The notes below the pieces were generated by a model. It worked only from the letters and a program-made list of their open reading frames with translations. It made no database searches and had not been told where the DNA came from. From contig CP170191.1 of NCBI GenBank assembly GCA_042434945.1, positions 2,294,001 through 2,358,000 on the forward strand: a stretch of DNA of 64,000 nt, written 5' to 3'. Positions within the stretch are counted from its first letter, which is position 1. Each line of letters starts with the position of its first letter. This stretch comes from Escherichia hormaechei_A. Its GTDB lineage: Bacteria > Pseudomonadota > Gammaproteobacteria > Enterobacterales > Enterobacteriaceae. Positions 26,966 through 36,355 of the stretch are shown one piece after another. A program made the position numbers and the translations under genes.

Positions 26966-27164
26966 CCGCTACTGCCAGTCACGCTGGCAGTTTATTTAAT
27001 AAGAACTAAAACAATTCTCATTAATAAATATAAATAGCGGTAATGCGTTTTATTCCCATTCGTATTTTTAATAAATGAAGTTTATATTTTACCTTTTGCA
27101 AATAATAAAATAACAAATTATAGTGACGCCACAGCAACAAATATAACCTTTGTGGAGCACTATC

Positions 27165-27662
27165 ATGCTGAAACCAGAAATGATTGAAAAACTTAATGAG
27201 CAGATGAACCTGGAACTGTACTCTTCACTGCTTTATCAGCAAATGAGCGCCTGGTGCAGCTATCATACCTTCGAAGGTGCTGCCGCGTTCCTGCGCCGCC
27301 ACGCCCAGGAAGAGATGACACATATGCAGCGTCTGTTTGATTACCTGACTGATACCGGAAACTTACCACGTATTAATACCGTTGAATCTCCGTTTGCTGA
27401 ATATTCTTCACTTGATGAATTATTCCAGGAAACCTATAAACACGAACAATTAATCACGCAGAAAATTAACGAACTGGCTCATGCTGCAATGACCAATCAG
27501 GACTACCCAACATTTAATTTCCTGCAATGGTATGTTTCTGAGCAGCATGAAGAAGAGAAACTGTTCAAATCGATTATTGATAAATTAAGCCTGGCAGGCA
27601 AAAGCGGCGAAGGTCTGTATTTTATCGACAAAGAACTCTCTACCCTCGACACACAAAACTAA
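27165..27662 (+). CDS. ftnA: Ferritin FtnA
   Basis: 165 residues from ATG 27165 ([15 protein letters not shown]). Iron-storage ferritin forming 24-mers; ferroxidase ligands visible in helices A and B (Glu of [20 protein letters not shown]) and in [10 protein letters not shown]. By memory identical to K-12 FtnA, although its neighbour yecR is not: an ancestry switch lies in the AT-rich gap 26966-27164. Iron-dependent Fur activation is known in E. coli. Confidence 0.96.
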
Positions 27663-27699
27663 TGCTCTCCGGCGGCAGGTTTTCTGCCGCCGTTTCAAA

Positions 27700-27939
27700 T
27701 CAGTGACGGCAAATCTTACTCTGATCGGTCGAAAAACCGTCTTCAGAAGGAATAAATTTGCCTTTTGCTGCCAGAAACGCCACCAGCTCTCCCGCTGTCA
27801 TCCCTTCTGCCGAGCAGGTGTGAAAACGTGCCTGTTCACCAAAACGCGCTTTAATCGCAGCTTCCAGACTGGCATGCGTATATTGCTCGCCTGATTCAAT
27901 CATCATATTTAACACTTCATGACCGTGAATAGAGTCCAT
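27700..27939 (-). CDS. yecH: Small metal-binding-type protein YecH
   Basis: 79 residues, DUF2492 family (YecH). Contains HGHEVLNMM near the N-terminus, FHTCSAEGMTA in the middle and KICRH at the end; the His and Cys residues suggest metal binding but this is unproven. Nearly identical to K-12. Convergent with ftnA. Confidence 0.88.
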   Translation of the reverse strand: MDSIHGHEVLNMMIESGEQYTHASLEAAIKARFGEQARFHTCSAEGMTAGELVAFLAAKGKFIPSEDGFSTDQSKICRH

Positions 27940-28021
27940 CGTTCCTCCTCAAAAAAAAGCCTAGCGTAGCGATTGCCGCTTATGAAGACTTTGCGCCAGC
28001 GCAGGACTGAATGCTTTTTAT

Positions 28022-28039
28022 TGTACATTTATATTTACA
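28022..28039. promoter_or_regulatory. TyrR box upstream of tyrP
   Basis: TGTACATTTATATTTACA fits the TyrR palindrome TGTAAA-N6-TTTACA with one mismatch and lies about 90 bp upstream of tyrP, as in E. coli, where TyrR represses with tyrosine and activates with phenylalanine. Confidence 0.8.
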
Positions 28040-28130
28040 CCATATGTAACGTCGGTTTGACGAAGCAGCCGTTATGCCTTAACCTGCGCCGCAGATATCA
28101 CTCATAAAGATCGTCAGGACAGAAGAAAGC

Positions 28131-29342
28131 GTGAAAAACAGAACCCTGGGAAGTGTTTTTATCGTGGCGGGAACCACAATTGGCGCAGGCATGCTGGCAA
28201 TGCCGCTGGCTGCGGCAGGTGTTGGTTTTAGCGTCACGTTAATCTTGTTGATTGGGCTTTGGGCGTTGATGTGCTACACGGCGCTATTACTGCTGGAGGT
28301 GTACCAGCATGTTCCGGCAGATACCGGCTTGGGCACGCTGGCAAAACGCTATCTGGGACGCTACGGCCAATGGCTGACGGGCTTCAGTATGATGTTCTTA
28401 ATGTATGCTCTGACTGCGGCATACATCAGCGGCGCCGGGGAGCTGATTGCGTCAAGTATCAATGACGGCTTCGGTGCGTCACTTTCACCGGAAACAGGCG
28501 CCATTGTCTTTACGCTGATCGGTGGCGGCGTGGTTTGTGCGGGCACATCGCTGGTCGATCTGTTTAACCGTTTTTTGTTCAGCGCCAAAATTCTCTTCCT
28601 GATTGTGATGCTGGTGCTGCTGGCACCGCATGTTCACAAGATTAACCTGCTCTCCCTCCCGCTGGAGAAAGGTCTGGCGCTTTCGGCCATCCCGGTTATT
28701 TTCACCTCCTTCGGTTTTCACGGCAGCGTGCCGAGCATCGTGAGCTATATGAACGGTGATATTCGCAAGCTGCGCTGCGTCTTTGTTATCGGCAGCGCCA
28801 TTCCGTTGATTGCTTACCTGTTCTGGCAGCTGGTGACGCTGGGCAGTATTGATTCCAATACCTTTATCGGCCTGATGGCAGAGCATTCTGGTCTGAATGG
28901 ATTCCTGGTTGCCCTGCGTAACGTGGTGGCCTCTTCACACGTGGAGCTGGCGGTACATCTGTTTGCAGACCTGGCGCTGGCAACCTCCTTCCTCGGCGTA
29001 GCGCTTGGCCTGTTTGACTATATGGCGGATCTGTTCCAGCGTCGCAATACCGTTGCCGGACGCTTACAGACGGGGGCGATGACCTTCCTGCCGCCGCTGG
29101 CCTTCGCGCTCTTTTACCCGCGCGGGTTTGTGATGGCGCTGGGGTATGCTGGCGTGGCATTATCGATTCTGGCCCTGCTGCTGCCTTCCCTGCTGGCGTG
29201 GAAGAGCCGCATGCAGCATCCGCAGCAGGGGTATCGCGTAGCGGGCGGTACGCCAATGCTGTGCGTGGTGTTTGGTTGTGGGGTGGTGATTATTCTGGTG
29301 CAGATTTTGATTGCAGCGGGGATGCTGCCGGAAGTGGGATAA
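28131..29342 (+). CDS. tyrP: Tyrosine-specific permease TyrP
   Basis: 403 residues, GTG start, 11 membrane segments, hydroxy/aromatic amino acid permease family (Mtr, TnaB). Begins MKNRTLGSVFIVAGTTIGAG, the conserved substrate-binding loop. The first 105 residues equal K-12 TyrP by memory, then the protein becomes clearly divergent from the GAGEL segment to the C-terminus, so the gene appears recombinant. Function should be unaffected because both parents are TyrP. Confidence 0.92.
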   Translation: MKNRTLGSVFIVAGTTIGAGMLAMPLAAAGVGFSVTLILLIGLWALMCYTALLLLEVYQHVPADTGLGTLAKRYLGRYGQWLTGFSMMFLMYALTAAYISGAGELIASSINDGFGASLSPETGAIVFTLIGGGVVCAGTSLVDLFNRFLFSAKILFLIVMLVLLAPHVHKINLLSLPLEKGLALSAIPVIFTSFGFHGSVPSIVSYMNGDIRKLRCVFVIGSAIPLIAYLFWQLVTLGSIDSNTFIGLMAEHSGLNGFLVALRNVVASSHVELAVHLFADLALATSFLGVALGLFDYMADLFQRRNTVAGRLQTGAMTFLPPLAFALFYPRGFVMALGYAGVALSILALLLPSLLAWKSRMQHPQQGYRVAGGTPMLCVVFGCGVVIILVQILIAAGMLPEVG

Positions 29343-29422
29343 CTTATTTATACAGGTCCTGAGGTACTGTTCCGTTCACCTTAAGATCAACAGAATATAA
29401 TTTTTTCACAGCATGTGAACGG

Positions 29423-29451
29423 GATAAGGGGGCCGCCGCGGCCCCCTTATC
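29423..29451. terminator. Palindrome downstream of tyrP
   Basis: GATAAGGGGGCCG-ccg-CGGCCCCCTTATC is a perfect 13-bp inverted repeat with a 3-base loop, about 80 bp after the tyrP stop and before the convergent yecA. It can act as a bidirectional terminator or block; there is no long U-tract. Confidence 0.55.
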
Positions 29452-29650
29452 AATCCCCGCGGCCCCGCGGAAAATCGGTGCTTCGCACTGCGCTCACCTC
29501 CCGACCATCTGCCTGCGGTCGGCTCAACTCGACATCCTGTCTCGATTCGCCTCTGGCCGCCATCCATGGCGTCCAGCCCTTGTCATCTGGTCTCCGGTTC
29601 GCCGATTTTAGCGGGGACTCAACACCCGTGCCCCATTCAGGCTACAGTAA
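29452..29650. repeat. GC-rich structured intergenic sequence
   Basis: Follows the palindrome and contains CCGCGGAAAATCGGTGCTTC, closely matching the element at 21841. Inverted motifs such as CGACCATCTGCCTGCGGTCG are present. No gene is seen. It appears to belong to the same dispersed family as 21780-22033. Confidence 0.45.
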
Positions 29651-29658
29651 TTAATGGT

Positions 29659-30327
29659 TTAATGCAGGCAACAGCTTTTAAACTTCTTCCCACTCCCGCA
29701 CGGGCACGGATCGTTACGCCCCACCTTCGACCCGTTCACGATCGGCTTTTTCGCTTCCGGCTGCTGCGGGTTAGCCACCCAGTAGTTATACAAACGCAGC
29801 GCCGCAGGCTGAATGCTTTCGATGCTGGCCATGTACTCCTCTTCGGTCAGCGCATCCAGCTTCTCGCTGTTCTCTTCCGTCCCGTGCAGGGCAATCACCG
29901 CCAGGTCCGCTTCCAGCTCTTCCGGCAGGGATGACCAGTCCGTCAGCGCCACGCCGCGCATGTAGCCATAGCACCACTCTTCCACCACGGTATAGCTCTG
30001 ACCGTCAACGTCGTTATAGCCAAACAGCGGTTCAAACTGATCCGGGTATTCGCTCAAACGCTCGGCAATATCGTTCATGTGCTTAAAGCAGAGATCGATA
30101 AAACGGTTCATCTCACGATCGTTTTTCCAGCGCGGAATATATTTCTCACCACCCCAGACCGCCACCAGCCAGGTGTCGGGCTCCACCACAACGGGACCGG
30201 AAAGTACTGCGGTAAGCATGCCGTCCAGTTCGGACACGTCAATCACGGATGCATCGTCGTGACCGTAAGAGATTAATGTCTCTTCCAGCCACGCCATCTC
30301 GCTTTCATTTAATGGGCCTTCAGCCAT
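29659..30327 (-). CDS. yecA: SEC-C motif protein YecA (UPF0149)
   Basis: 222 residues from ATG 30325-30327 (MAEGPLNESEMAWLEE). UPF0149 domain with LDGMLTAVLSGP and EEWCYGYMRGVALTDW, then a C-terminal metal-binding SEC-C motif (GRNDPCPCGSGKKFKSCCLH). The E. coli protein interacts with ribosomes and SecA. Moderately similar to K-12 (about 60-65 percent by memory). Confidence 0.88.
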   Translation of the reverse strand: MAEGPLNESEMAWLEETLISYGHDDASVIDVSELDGMLTAVLSGPVVVEPDTWLVAVWGGEKYIPRWKNDREMNRFIDLCFKHMNDIAERLSEYPDQFEPLFGYNDVDGQSYTVVEEWCYGYMRGVALTDWSSLPEELEADLAVIALHGTEENSEKLDALTEEEYMASIESIQPAALRLYNYWVANPQQPEAKKPIVNGSKVGRNDPCPCGSGKKFKSCCLH

Positions 30328-30738
30328 TGCTGATACTCCTGATAAAAAAAACGATCCTGACATATATCGCCGCGCGTGCCTATCTGAAGTTTAGGTCTTT
30401 ATTGCTGCAAAAACGTGCAAATCGTGACCGTTGCACAACTTATGGGCTTTGTTGTTAAGGAGATGTGATCTCCGCTGTAAATTCATCTCATCCCGCAAAG
30501 GCGCATAAAACGGCGCTCTATACTCAACGTGTTGTGACCCGGTCAAGGGATTAACCATTCTGGCAACCTTTTTGCTTAATGTTCTGCGCGCTTCGCGGTG
30601 CGTGGGATCCTCGCCGTATTAAGCATGAGATTGCTTCTAAAGTGCATTTTGTTCTCGCTCTTGTTTTTGAATTTACGATGCCATCAGGCGTTCGGGTTTA
30701 TACCTGGTGCAAAAACCTCTTTGCTAAGGAACATAATA
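30328..30738. other. Intergenic region upstream of the liv-type operon
   Basis: About 410 bp between divergent yecA and the transporter operon. TAAGGA just before 30739 is the ribosome site of the binding protein. TGTGATCTCCGCTGTA near 30465 is a weak CRP-like sequence. The frame open from 30598 is only an upstream extension of the binding-protein gene. No other gene is seen. Confidence 0.4.
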
Positions 30739-31860
30739 ATGTCGCTGAAATTTACCAAAACTCCCCTCTCCCTGGTGCTGGCCGGTTGTCTGGTGACGGC
30801 CTTTTCCGCGCAGGCCGATATCGTCATCGGCGTGGCCGGGCCGTTCACAGGCCCGAACGCAACCTATGGCGATCAATACTGGCATGGCGCTACGCAGGCG
30901 GCGGAAGACATTAACGCCGCTGGCGGGATCAACGGTGAGAAAATCAAACTGGTTCAGGGCGACGACGCCTGCGAGCCCAAACAGGCCGTCGCCGTTGCCA
31001 ACCGCTTAGTCGATCAGGATAAAGTGAAAGCGGTCGTCGGCCACTTCTGCTCCTCGTCGACCATGCCCGCCTCCGAGGTCTATAGCGATGCCGGGATCCT
31101 CTCCATCACCCCCGGCTCAACGAACCCGCTTATTACCGAACGTGGCATGAGCGATATATTTCGCATGTGCGGACGTGACGACCAGCAGGGCCAGGTCGCC
31201 AGCGATTTCATTCTTGATAAGCTGAAAGCCAAACGGGTGGTCATCATCCACGATAAAGACACCTACGGCCAGGGACTGGCGGACGCCACTAAGGCGGCGC
31301 TGGCGAAACGCGGCGTGAAGGAGGTGATGTACGAAGGGTTATCCCGCGGGGAGAAAGACTTCAACGCGCTGGTGACCAAAATCGGCGCACAAAAACCGGA
31401 CGTGGTGTTCTTCGGAGGCTGTCACCCGGAAGCAGGCCCGCTGGTTCGCCAGATGCGTGAACAGGGCGTGCAGGCGAAGTTCTTCTCGGGAGACTGTATC
31501 GTCAATGAAGAGATGGTCACCGCCGCCGGTGGGGCGCAATACACCAACGGTATTTACATGACCTTCGGTAAAGATCCGCGCCTGATCCCGGACGGAAAAG
31601 CCGTCATCGAGAAATTCCGCACCGGTAAATTTGAACCTGAAGGATACACCCTCTACGCCTACGCGTCTGTGCAGGCTATCGCGGCGGCATTCAAGGCCAC
31701 GAAAGGGACGGATTCCGCAAAAGCCAGCGAGTGGCTGAAGGCCAACCCTGTCGACACGGTGATGGGTAAAAAAGCCTGGGACAGCAAAGGTGACCTCAAA
31801 GTCTCTGACTACGTGGTCTACCAGTGGGATGACAAAGGCAAATATAAAGAAGTGCCATAA
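30739..31860 (+). CDS. Branched-chain amino-acid type substrate-binding protein
   Basis: 373 residues from ATG 30739. Signal peptide ending FSAQA, then a type I periplasmic-binding fold of the LivJ/LivK family (IVIGVAGPFTGPNATYGDQY, AAGGINGEKIKLVQGDDACEP, VVGHFCSSSTMPAS). First gene of a complete five-gene ABC importer. It is a paralogue of, not the same as, the E. coli livJ/livK locus and sits at yecA; the ligand may be a branched-chain or another amino acid. Confidence 0.88.
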   Translation: MSLKFTKTPLSLVLAGCLVTAFSAQADIVIGVAGPFTGPNATYGDQYWHGATQAAEDINAAGGINGEKIKLVQGDDACEPKQAVAVANRLVDQDKVKAVVGHFCSSSTMPASEVYSDAGILSITPGSTNPLITERGMSDIFRMCGRDDQQGQVASDFILDKLKAKRVVIIHDKDTYGQGLADATKAALAKRGVKEVMYEGLSRGEKDFNALVTKIGAQKPDVVFFGGCHPEAGPLVRQMREQGVQAKFFSGDCIVNEEMVTAAGGAQYTNGIYMTFGKDPRLIPDGKAVIEKFRTGKFEPEGYTLYAYASVQAIAAAFKATKGTDSAKASEWLKANPVDTVMGKKAWDSKGDLKVSDYVVYQWDDKGKYKEVP

Positions 31861-31928
31861 CGGGACGGAATCTGCTCAGCGCCGGCAGGTCTGACTGCCG
31901 GCGTAACCCTTTATTCAGGTGCGCGACC

Positions 31929-32843
31929 ATGAGTACATTCTTCCTGCAACAATTAATTAATGGCTTAACACTGGGTTCGGTCTACGGTCTTATCGCCATC
32001 GGCTACACCATGGTGTACGGCATCATCGGTATGATCAATTTCGCCCACGGCGAAGTGTATATGATCTCCGCCTATCTCTCGGCCATTGGCCTGGCCCTGC
32101 TGGCGTTTTTTGGGCTCCACTCCTTTCCGCTGCTGATCCTGGGGACGCTGGTTTTCACCATCGTGGTCACCGGCGTTTATGGCTGGACGATTGAGCGCAT
32201 CGCCTATAAGCCGCTACGCAACTCGACGCGTCTGGCACCGCTGATTTCGGCCATCGGGATGTCGTTGATACTGCAAAACTACGTCCAGCTCAGCCAGGGC
32301 CCGCGCCAGCAGGGCGTGCCCACCATGCTGGATGGCGTGCTGCGTTTTCACCTCGGCGAAGGGTTTGTCCAGATAACCTATACCAAAGTCTTTATTCTCA
32401 TCGCCTCGTTCGCGGGCATGCTGGTGCTGACCTGGATTATCAACCGTACCCGCTTAGGACGCATGTGCCGTGCGGTGCAGCAGGATCGTAAGATGGCCTC
32501 CATTCTGGGTATCAACACCGACAGAATTATTTCGCTGGTGTTTGTTATCGGCGCAGCCATGGCCGGGCTGGCGGGCGTGCTGATCACCATGAATTACGGC
32601 ACCTTTGATTTTTACGTCGGGTTCGTTATCGGCATCAAGGCCTTTACTGCGGCGGTGCTGGGCGGCATCGGCTCTCTGCCCGGTGCGATGCTTGGCGGGC
32701 TGATTCTGGGCGTCGCAGAAGCGCAATTCTCCGGGATGGTGAACTCGGATTATAAAGACGTGTTCTCGTTTGGATTGCTGGTCTTAATTCTGATCTTCCG
32801 TCCTCAGGGGCTGCTGGGCCGCCCTGTCGTGGCTAAAGTGTAA
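31929..32843 (+). CDS. ABC importer permease, LivH type
   Basis: 304 residues, about eight membrane segments, BPD_transp_2 family. N-terminus FFLQQLINGLTLGSVYGLIAIG and the conserved GMINFAHGEVYM segment are typical of LivH; VGFVIGIKAFTAAVLGGIGSLPGA is the ATPase-coupling loop region. Second gene of the transporter, 68 bp after the binding protein. Confidence 0.9.
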   Translation: MSTFFLQQLINGLTLGSVYGLIAIGYTMVYGIIGMINFAHGEVYMISAYLSAIGLALLAFFGLHSFPLLILGTLVFTIVVTGVYGWTIERIAYKPLRNSTRLAPLISAIGMSLILQNYVQLSQGPRQQGVPTMLDGVLRFHLGEGFVQITYTKVFILIASFAGMLVLTWIINRTRLGRMCRAVQQDRKMASILGINTDRIISLVFVIGAAMAGLAGVLITMNYGTFDFYVGFVIGIKAFTAAVLGGIGSLPGAMLGGLILGVAEAQFSGMVNSDYKDVFSFGLLVLILIFRPQGLLGRPVVAKV

Positions 32844-32854
32844 GGAATAACGCG

Positions 32855-34129
32855 ATGACCTCTGACGGTTTTTCCCTGAAGCGCTGCATTCTGGACTCGA
32901 TTTTTTCCGGAATGATCGCCCTGATTATTTTCGGCCCGATTGCGGGCGTGATACTGGATGGTTACAGCTTTACCTTTGACGGCCAGCGGCTGGCGTGGAT
33001 TGTTGGCACGGTGATGGTGGGACGCTTTTTGCTGAGCTCCTTTTCAGCTACGGCGGCCGGAAGACGTTTACAGGCGCGGTTTGAATCCGACAATGCGGGG
33101 GTGTATGTCCGGCCGCCGGCGTATAAAAGCCGCATGCGCTGGATCATTCCGCTGATTGTCACGCTGGCGATCTGCTTCCCGTTTGTGGCCACTAAATACG
33201 TTCTGACGGTTGCCATTCTCGGACTGATCTACGTCCTGCTCGGTCTTGGGCTGAACATTGTTGTTGGCCTGGCAGGGCTGCTGGATCTGGGTTATGTCGC
33301 CTTCTATGCCATTGGCGCTTACGGGCTGGCGCTCGGGTATCAGTATCTTGGACTTGGGTTCTGGAGCATGCTGCCGCTGGCGGCGCTGATGGCCGCGGGC
33401 GCGGGCGCTCTGCTCGGCTTTCCGGTGCTGCGCATGCACGGGGATTATCTCGCCATCGTCACGCTCGGGTTTGGCGAGATCATCCGCCTGGTGCTGAACA
33501 ACTGGCTCACCTTCACCGGCGGGCCTAACGGCGTTTCAGCCCCTGCCCCGACCTTTTTTGGCCTGGAGTTTGGCCGACGCGCCAAAGAAGGCGGCGTCCC
33601 CTTCCACGAGTTCTTCGGCCTGACCTATAACCCCAACTTGAAGTTTATCTTCATCTATGCGGTGCTGTTCCTGGTAGTCATGCTGGTGCTGTACATTAAA
33701 CACCGGCTGACCCGAATGCCCATTGGACGGGCGTGGGAAGCGCTCCGTGAGGATGAGATTGCCTGCCGTTCAATGGGGCTAAATCACGTTCTGGTCAAAC
33801 TCTCGGCCTTCACCCTGGGCGCATCGACGGCAGGTATCGCCGGGGTGTTTTTTGCCACCTACCAGGGGTTTGTAAACCCGACCTCTTTCACCTTTTTTGA
33901 ATCGGCCCTGATCCTCGCCATTGTGGTCCTGGGCGGGATGGGCTCCACCGTCGGCGTCGTACTGGCCGCCTTTGTGCTGACCGTCACGCCGGAACTGCTG
34001 CGCAGCTTTGCGGAATATCGCGTGCTGCTGTTTGGCATGCTGATGGTGGTGATGATGATCTGGCGTCCTCGCGGTCTGATCCGCATCAACCGCAGCGGAT
34101 TTGCCGTGCGTAAAGGAGTGGCGCCATGA
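32855..34129 (+). CDS. ABC importer permease, LivM type
   Basis: 424 residues, ten or more membrane segments, with an N-terminal extension as in E. coli LivM. Conserved parts GLGLNIVVGLAGLLDLGYVAFYAIGAY and the REDEIACRSMGLNH coupling loop. Begins 11 bp after the LivH-type gene and overlaps the next gene by 4 bp. Confidence 0.9.
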   Translation: MTSDGFSLKRCILDSIFSGMIALIIFGPIAGVILDGYSFTFDGQRLAWIVGTVMVGRFLLSSFSATAAGRRLQARFESDNAGVYVRPPAYKSRMRWIIPLIVTLAICFPFVATKYVLTVAILGLIYVLLGLGLNIVVGLAGLLDLGYVAFYAIGAYGLALGYQYLGLGFWSMLPLAALMAAGAGALLGFPVLRMHGDYLAIVTLGFGEIIRLVLNNWLTFTGGPNGVSAPAPTFFGLEFGRRAKEGGVPFHEFFGLTYNPNLKFIFIYAVLFLVVMLVLYIKHRLTRMPIGRAWEALREDEIACRSMGLNHVLVKLSAFTLGASTAGIAGVFFATYQGFVNPTSFTFFESALILAIVVLGGMGSTVGVVLAAFVLTVTPELLRSFAEYRVLLFGMLMVVMMIWRPRGLIRINRSGFAVRKGVAP

Positions 34130-35001
34130 ACGCAACGATTTTACGTGTAGAACATCTGATGATGCACTTCGGCGGGATCAAGGCCTTAAACGACGTCAAT
34201 CTTGAGGTGCAGCGCGGCTCCATTACCGCACTCATTGGGCCTAACGGCGCGGGAAAAACGACCGTCTTTAACTGCCTGACCGGTTTCTACCGGGCCTCCG
34301 GCGGCAACATTCTGTTCAATGCACGAAATAAAACCACCAATGTCATTCAGGTGCTCGGCCAGAAATTCCAGCCGGGCGACTGGCTCAACCCGGCGCAGCT
34401 TGGTCAACGCCTGTTCTATAAGATGTTTGGCGGCACGCATCTGGTGAACCGCGCGGGTCTTGCGCGCACGTTTCAGAACATCCGCCTGTTCCGCGAGATG
34501 TCCGTTGTGGAAAACCTGCTGGTGGCACAGCACATGCGCGTCAACCGCAATCTGCTGGCGGGGGTGCTGAACACCCCTGCGTATCGTCGCTCAGAGAACG
34601 ATGCGCTGGACCGGGCGTTTTACTGGCTGGAGGTGGTGGATCTGGTGGATTGCGCGAACCGTCTGGCCGGGGAAATGTCCTATGGCCAGCAACGACGCCT
34701 CGAAATCGCCCGCGCCATGTGTACCGGCCCGGAGATGATTTGTCTCGATGAACCTGCTGCCGGCCTGAACCCGGTGGAAACGCACAAGCTGAGTGAGATC
34801 ATCCGGTTCCTGCGCGACCACCATGACATCACGGTTCTGCTGATCGAGCATGATATGGGGATGGTGATGGGCATTTCAGATGACATCATTGTGCTCGATC
34901 ATGGCGATGTGATTGCCAGAGGTAAACCGGCTGAAATCCAGCACAATGAAAAAGTGATTGCCGCGTATCTGGGCACCGACGAAAGCGAGGTAAATCTGTG
35001 A
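34126..35001 (+). CDS. ABC importer ATPase, LivG type
   Basis: 291 residues. Walker A GPNGAGKTT, ABC signature MSYGQQRRLEIARA, Walker B MICLDEPAAGLNP, H-loop LLIEHDMG. The LARTFQNIRLFREMSVVENLLVA segment is typical of LivG. With the LivF-type protein it forms the heterodimeric ATPase. Overlaps its neighbours by 4 bp on each side. Confidence 0.92.
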   Translation: MNATILRVEHLMMHFGGIKALNDVNLEVQRGSITALIGPNGAGKTTVFNCLTGFYRASGGNILFNARNKTTNVIQVLGQKFQPGDWLNPAQLGQRLFYKMFGGTHLVNRAGLARTFQNIRLFREMSVVENLLVAQHMRVNRNLLAGVLNTPAYRRSENDALDRAFYWLEVVDLVDCANRLAGEMSYGQQRRLEIARAMCTGPEMICLDEPAAGLNPVETHKLSEIIRFLRDHHDITVLLIEHDMGMVMGISDDIIVLDHGDVIARGKPAEIQHNEKVIAAYLGTDESEVNL

Positions 35002-35714
35002 GCGAACCGATGCTTCAGTTTCAGGATGTGGATGTTTTCTACGGGGTGATCCAGGCGTTGAAGCAGGTTTCGCTTGAGGTTAACAAAGGGGAAACCGTGG
35101 CCCTGATTGGCGCTAACGGCGCGGGGAAGTCAACATTACTGATGTCTGTCTTTGGTCAGCCCCGGATCCGCAACGGGCAGATCCTCTTCTGCGGCGAGGA
35201 TATCAGCCACAAATCCACCCACTATGTTGCCACCGGCGGCATCGCGCAGGCACCTGAGGGACGACGCATTTTCCCGGATATGTCTGTAGAAGAGAACCTG
35301 CTGATGGGGACAATCCCCGTCGGCAATCAGCATGCAGCGGAAGATATGCAAAGCATGTTCGACCTCTTCCCCCGCCTCAAGGAGCGACGTTACCAGCGGG
35401 CGATGACGCTCTCCGGCGGTGAACAGCAGATGCTGGCTATCGCCCGCGCGCTGATGAGCCGTCCTAAACTTCTGCTGCTGGATGAACCCAGCCTCGGCCT
35501 CGCGCCAATCGTGGTTAAACAGATTTTCCAGACGCTGCGCGAACTGGCCCGTAACGGAATGACGATTTTTCTGGTCGAGCAGAATGCGCACCACGCGCTG
35601 AAGTTGTCCGACCGCGGCTATGTGATGGTTAACGGGCAGATTCGGTTAAGCGGCAGCGGCGAGGCGTTGCTGAAGGATCCGGAGGTGAGGAAGGCGTATC
35701 TGGGTGGCGTGTGA
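34998..35714 (+). CDS. ABC importer ATPase, LivF type
   Basis: 238 residues. Walker A GANGAGKST, signature LSGGEQQMLAIARAL, Walker B LLLLDEPSLGLAP, H-loop FLVEQNA. The APEGRRIFPDMSVEENLLMG stretch is diagnostic of LivF. Last gene of the importer. Confidence 0.92.
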   Translation: MSEPMLQFQDVDVFYGVIQALKQVSLEVNKGETVALIGANGAGKSTLLMSVFGQPRIRNGQILFCGEDISHKSTHYVATGGIAQAPEGRRIFPDMSVEENLLMGTIPVGNQHAAEDMQSMFDLFPRLKERRYQRAMTLSGGEQQMLAIARALMSRPKLLLLDEPSLGLAPIVVKQIFQTLRELARNGMTIFLVEQNAHHALKLSDRGYVMVNGQIRLSGSGEALLKDPEVRKAYLGGV

Positions 35715-35879
35715 AACGAAAAGGCTATAGTGAGAAAAACTCACAGTGATTGCGATTATTAATCGTTTTTCAAAAACGCACGCCTTCCAATATTATCCTC
35801 TCGACCTACCCTGACGGTGGGCCAATTAAAACATTCAGGCGCAAACTGAATAGTCATAATGAGAGGAACCGGGGCAAAC

Positions 35880-36347
35880 ATGACACTTGATGCTTTATTT
35901 AAGTTAATGAAAATTATATCGCCATCTGAAATTCCATCAGATGGCGATTTAGCGAATTTTATGACCCTGCTTATCTCCACCAAAAATCATTCTGACGCCC
36001 TGTTACCGTTTTCGCAGCGCGCGTATATGCTTTCAGTTGCCTATCGCGATCCCCAAAAAGCAGCTGCGTTGCTTTCATCCTGTCAGCCCGAAGCAGGCAA
36101 CCCTCTCCCGCTGCTCAACTTCTCTGGCTGGCCGGACGTGCGTTACGCCACTTCTGGTGAATTACAGACGCCCGAGTCTGAGGACTATTTTCACAAGATT
36201 TCGTCTGCCGCCACGCTATTACGTGCGGCAATTATTGACGCTGAGCAACAGAAAAACACGCCAGCATTTTATATTCTGGATAAGGTGCTCAACCTGAACA
36301 GCGCTTTGCCAGAACGTTATAAAAAGATGGCAAATATATCTTATTAA
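35880..36347 (+). CDS. Protein of unknown function
   Basis: 155 residues from ATG 35880 (MTLDALFKLMKIISPSEIP), with GGGGC before it; an ATG at 35859 is the alternative start. Soluble, no signal peptide or membrane segment, mixed composition with SQRAYMLSVAYRDPQKAAALLSS suggesting helical structure. I do not recognise a family. It lies between the liv-type operon and a broken LysR gene that converges on it with an 8-bp gap. Real coding status is likely given its length and ribosome site, but no function can be proposed. Confidence 0.55.
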   Translation: MTLDALFKLMKIISPSEIPSDGDLANFMTLLISTKNHSDALLPFSQRAYMLSVAYRDPQKAAALLSSCQPEAGNPLPLLNFSGWPDVRYATSGELQTPESEDYFHKISSAATLLRAAIIDAEQQKNTPAFYILDKVLNLNSALPERYKKMANISY

Positions 36348-36355
36348 TAACGGTA

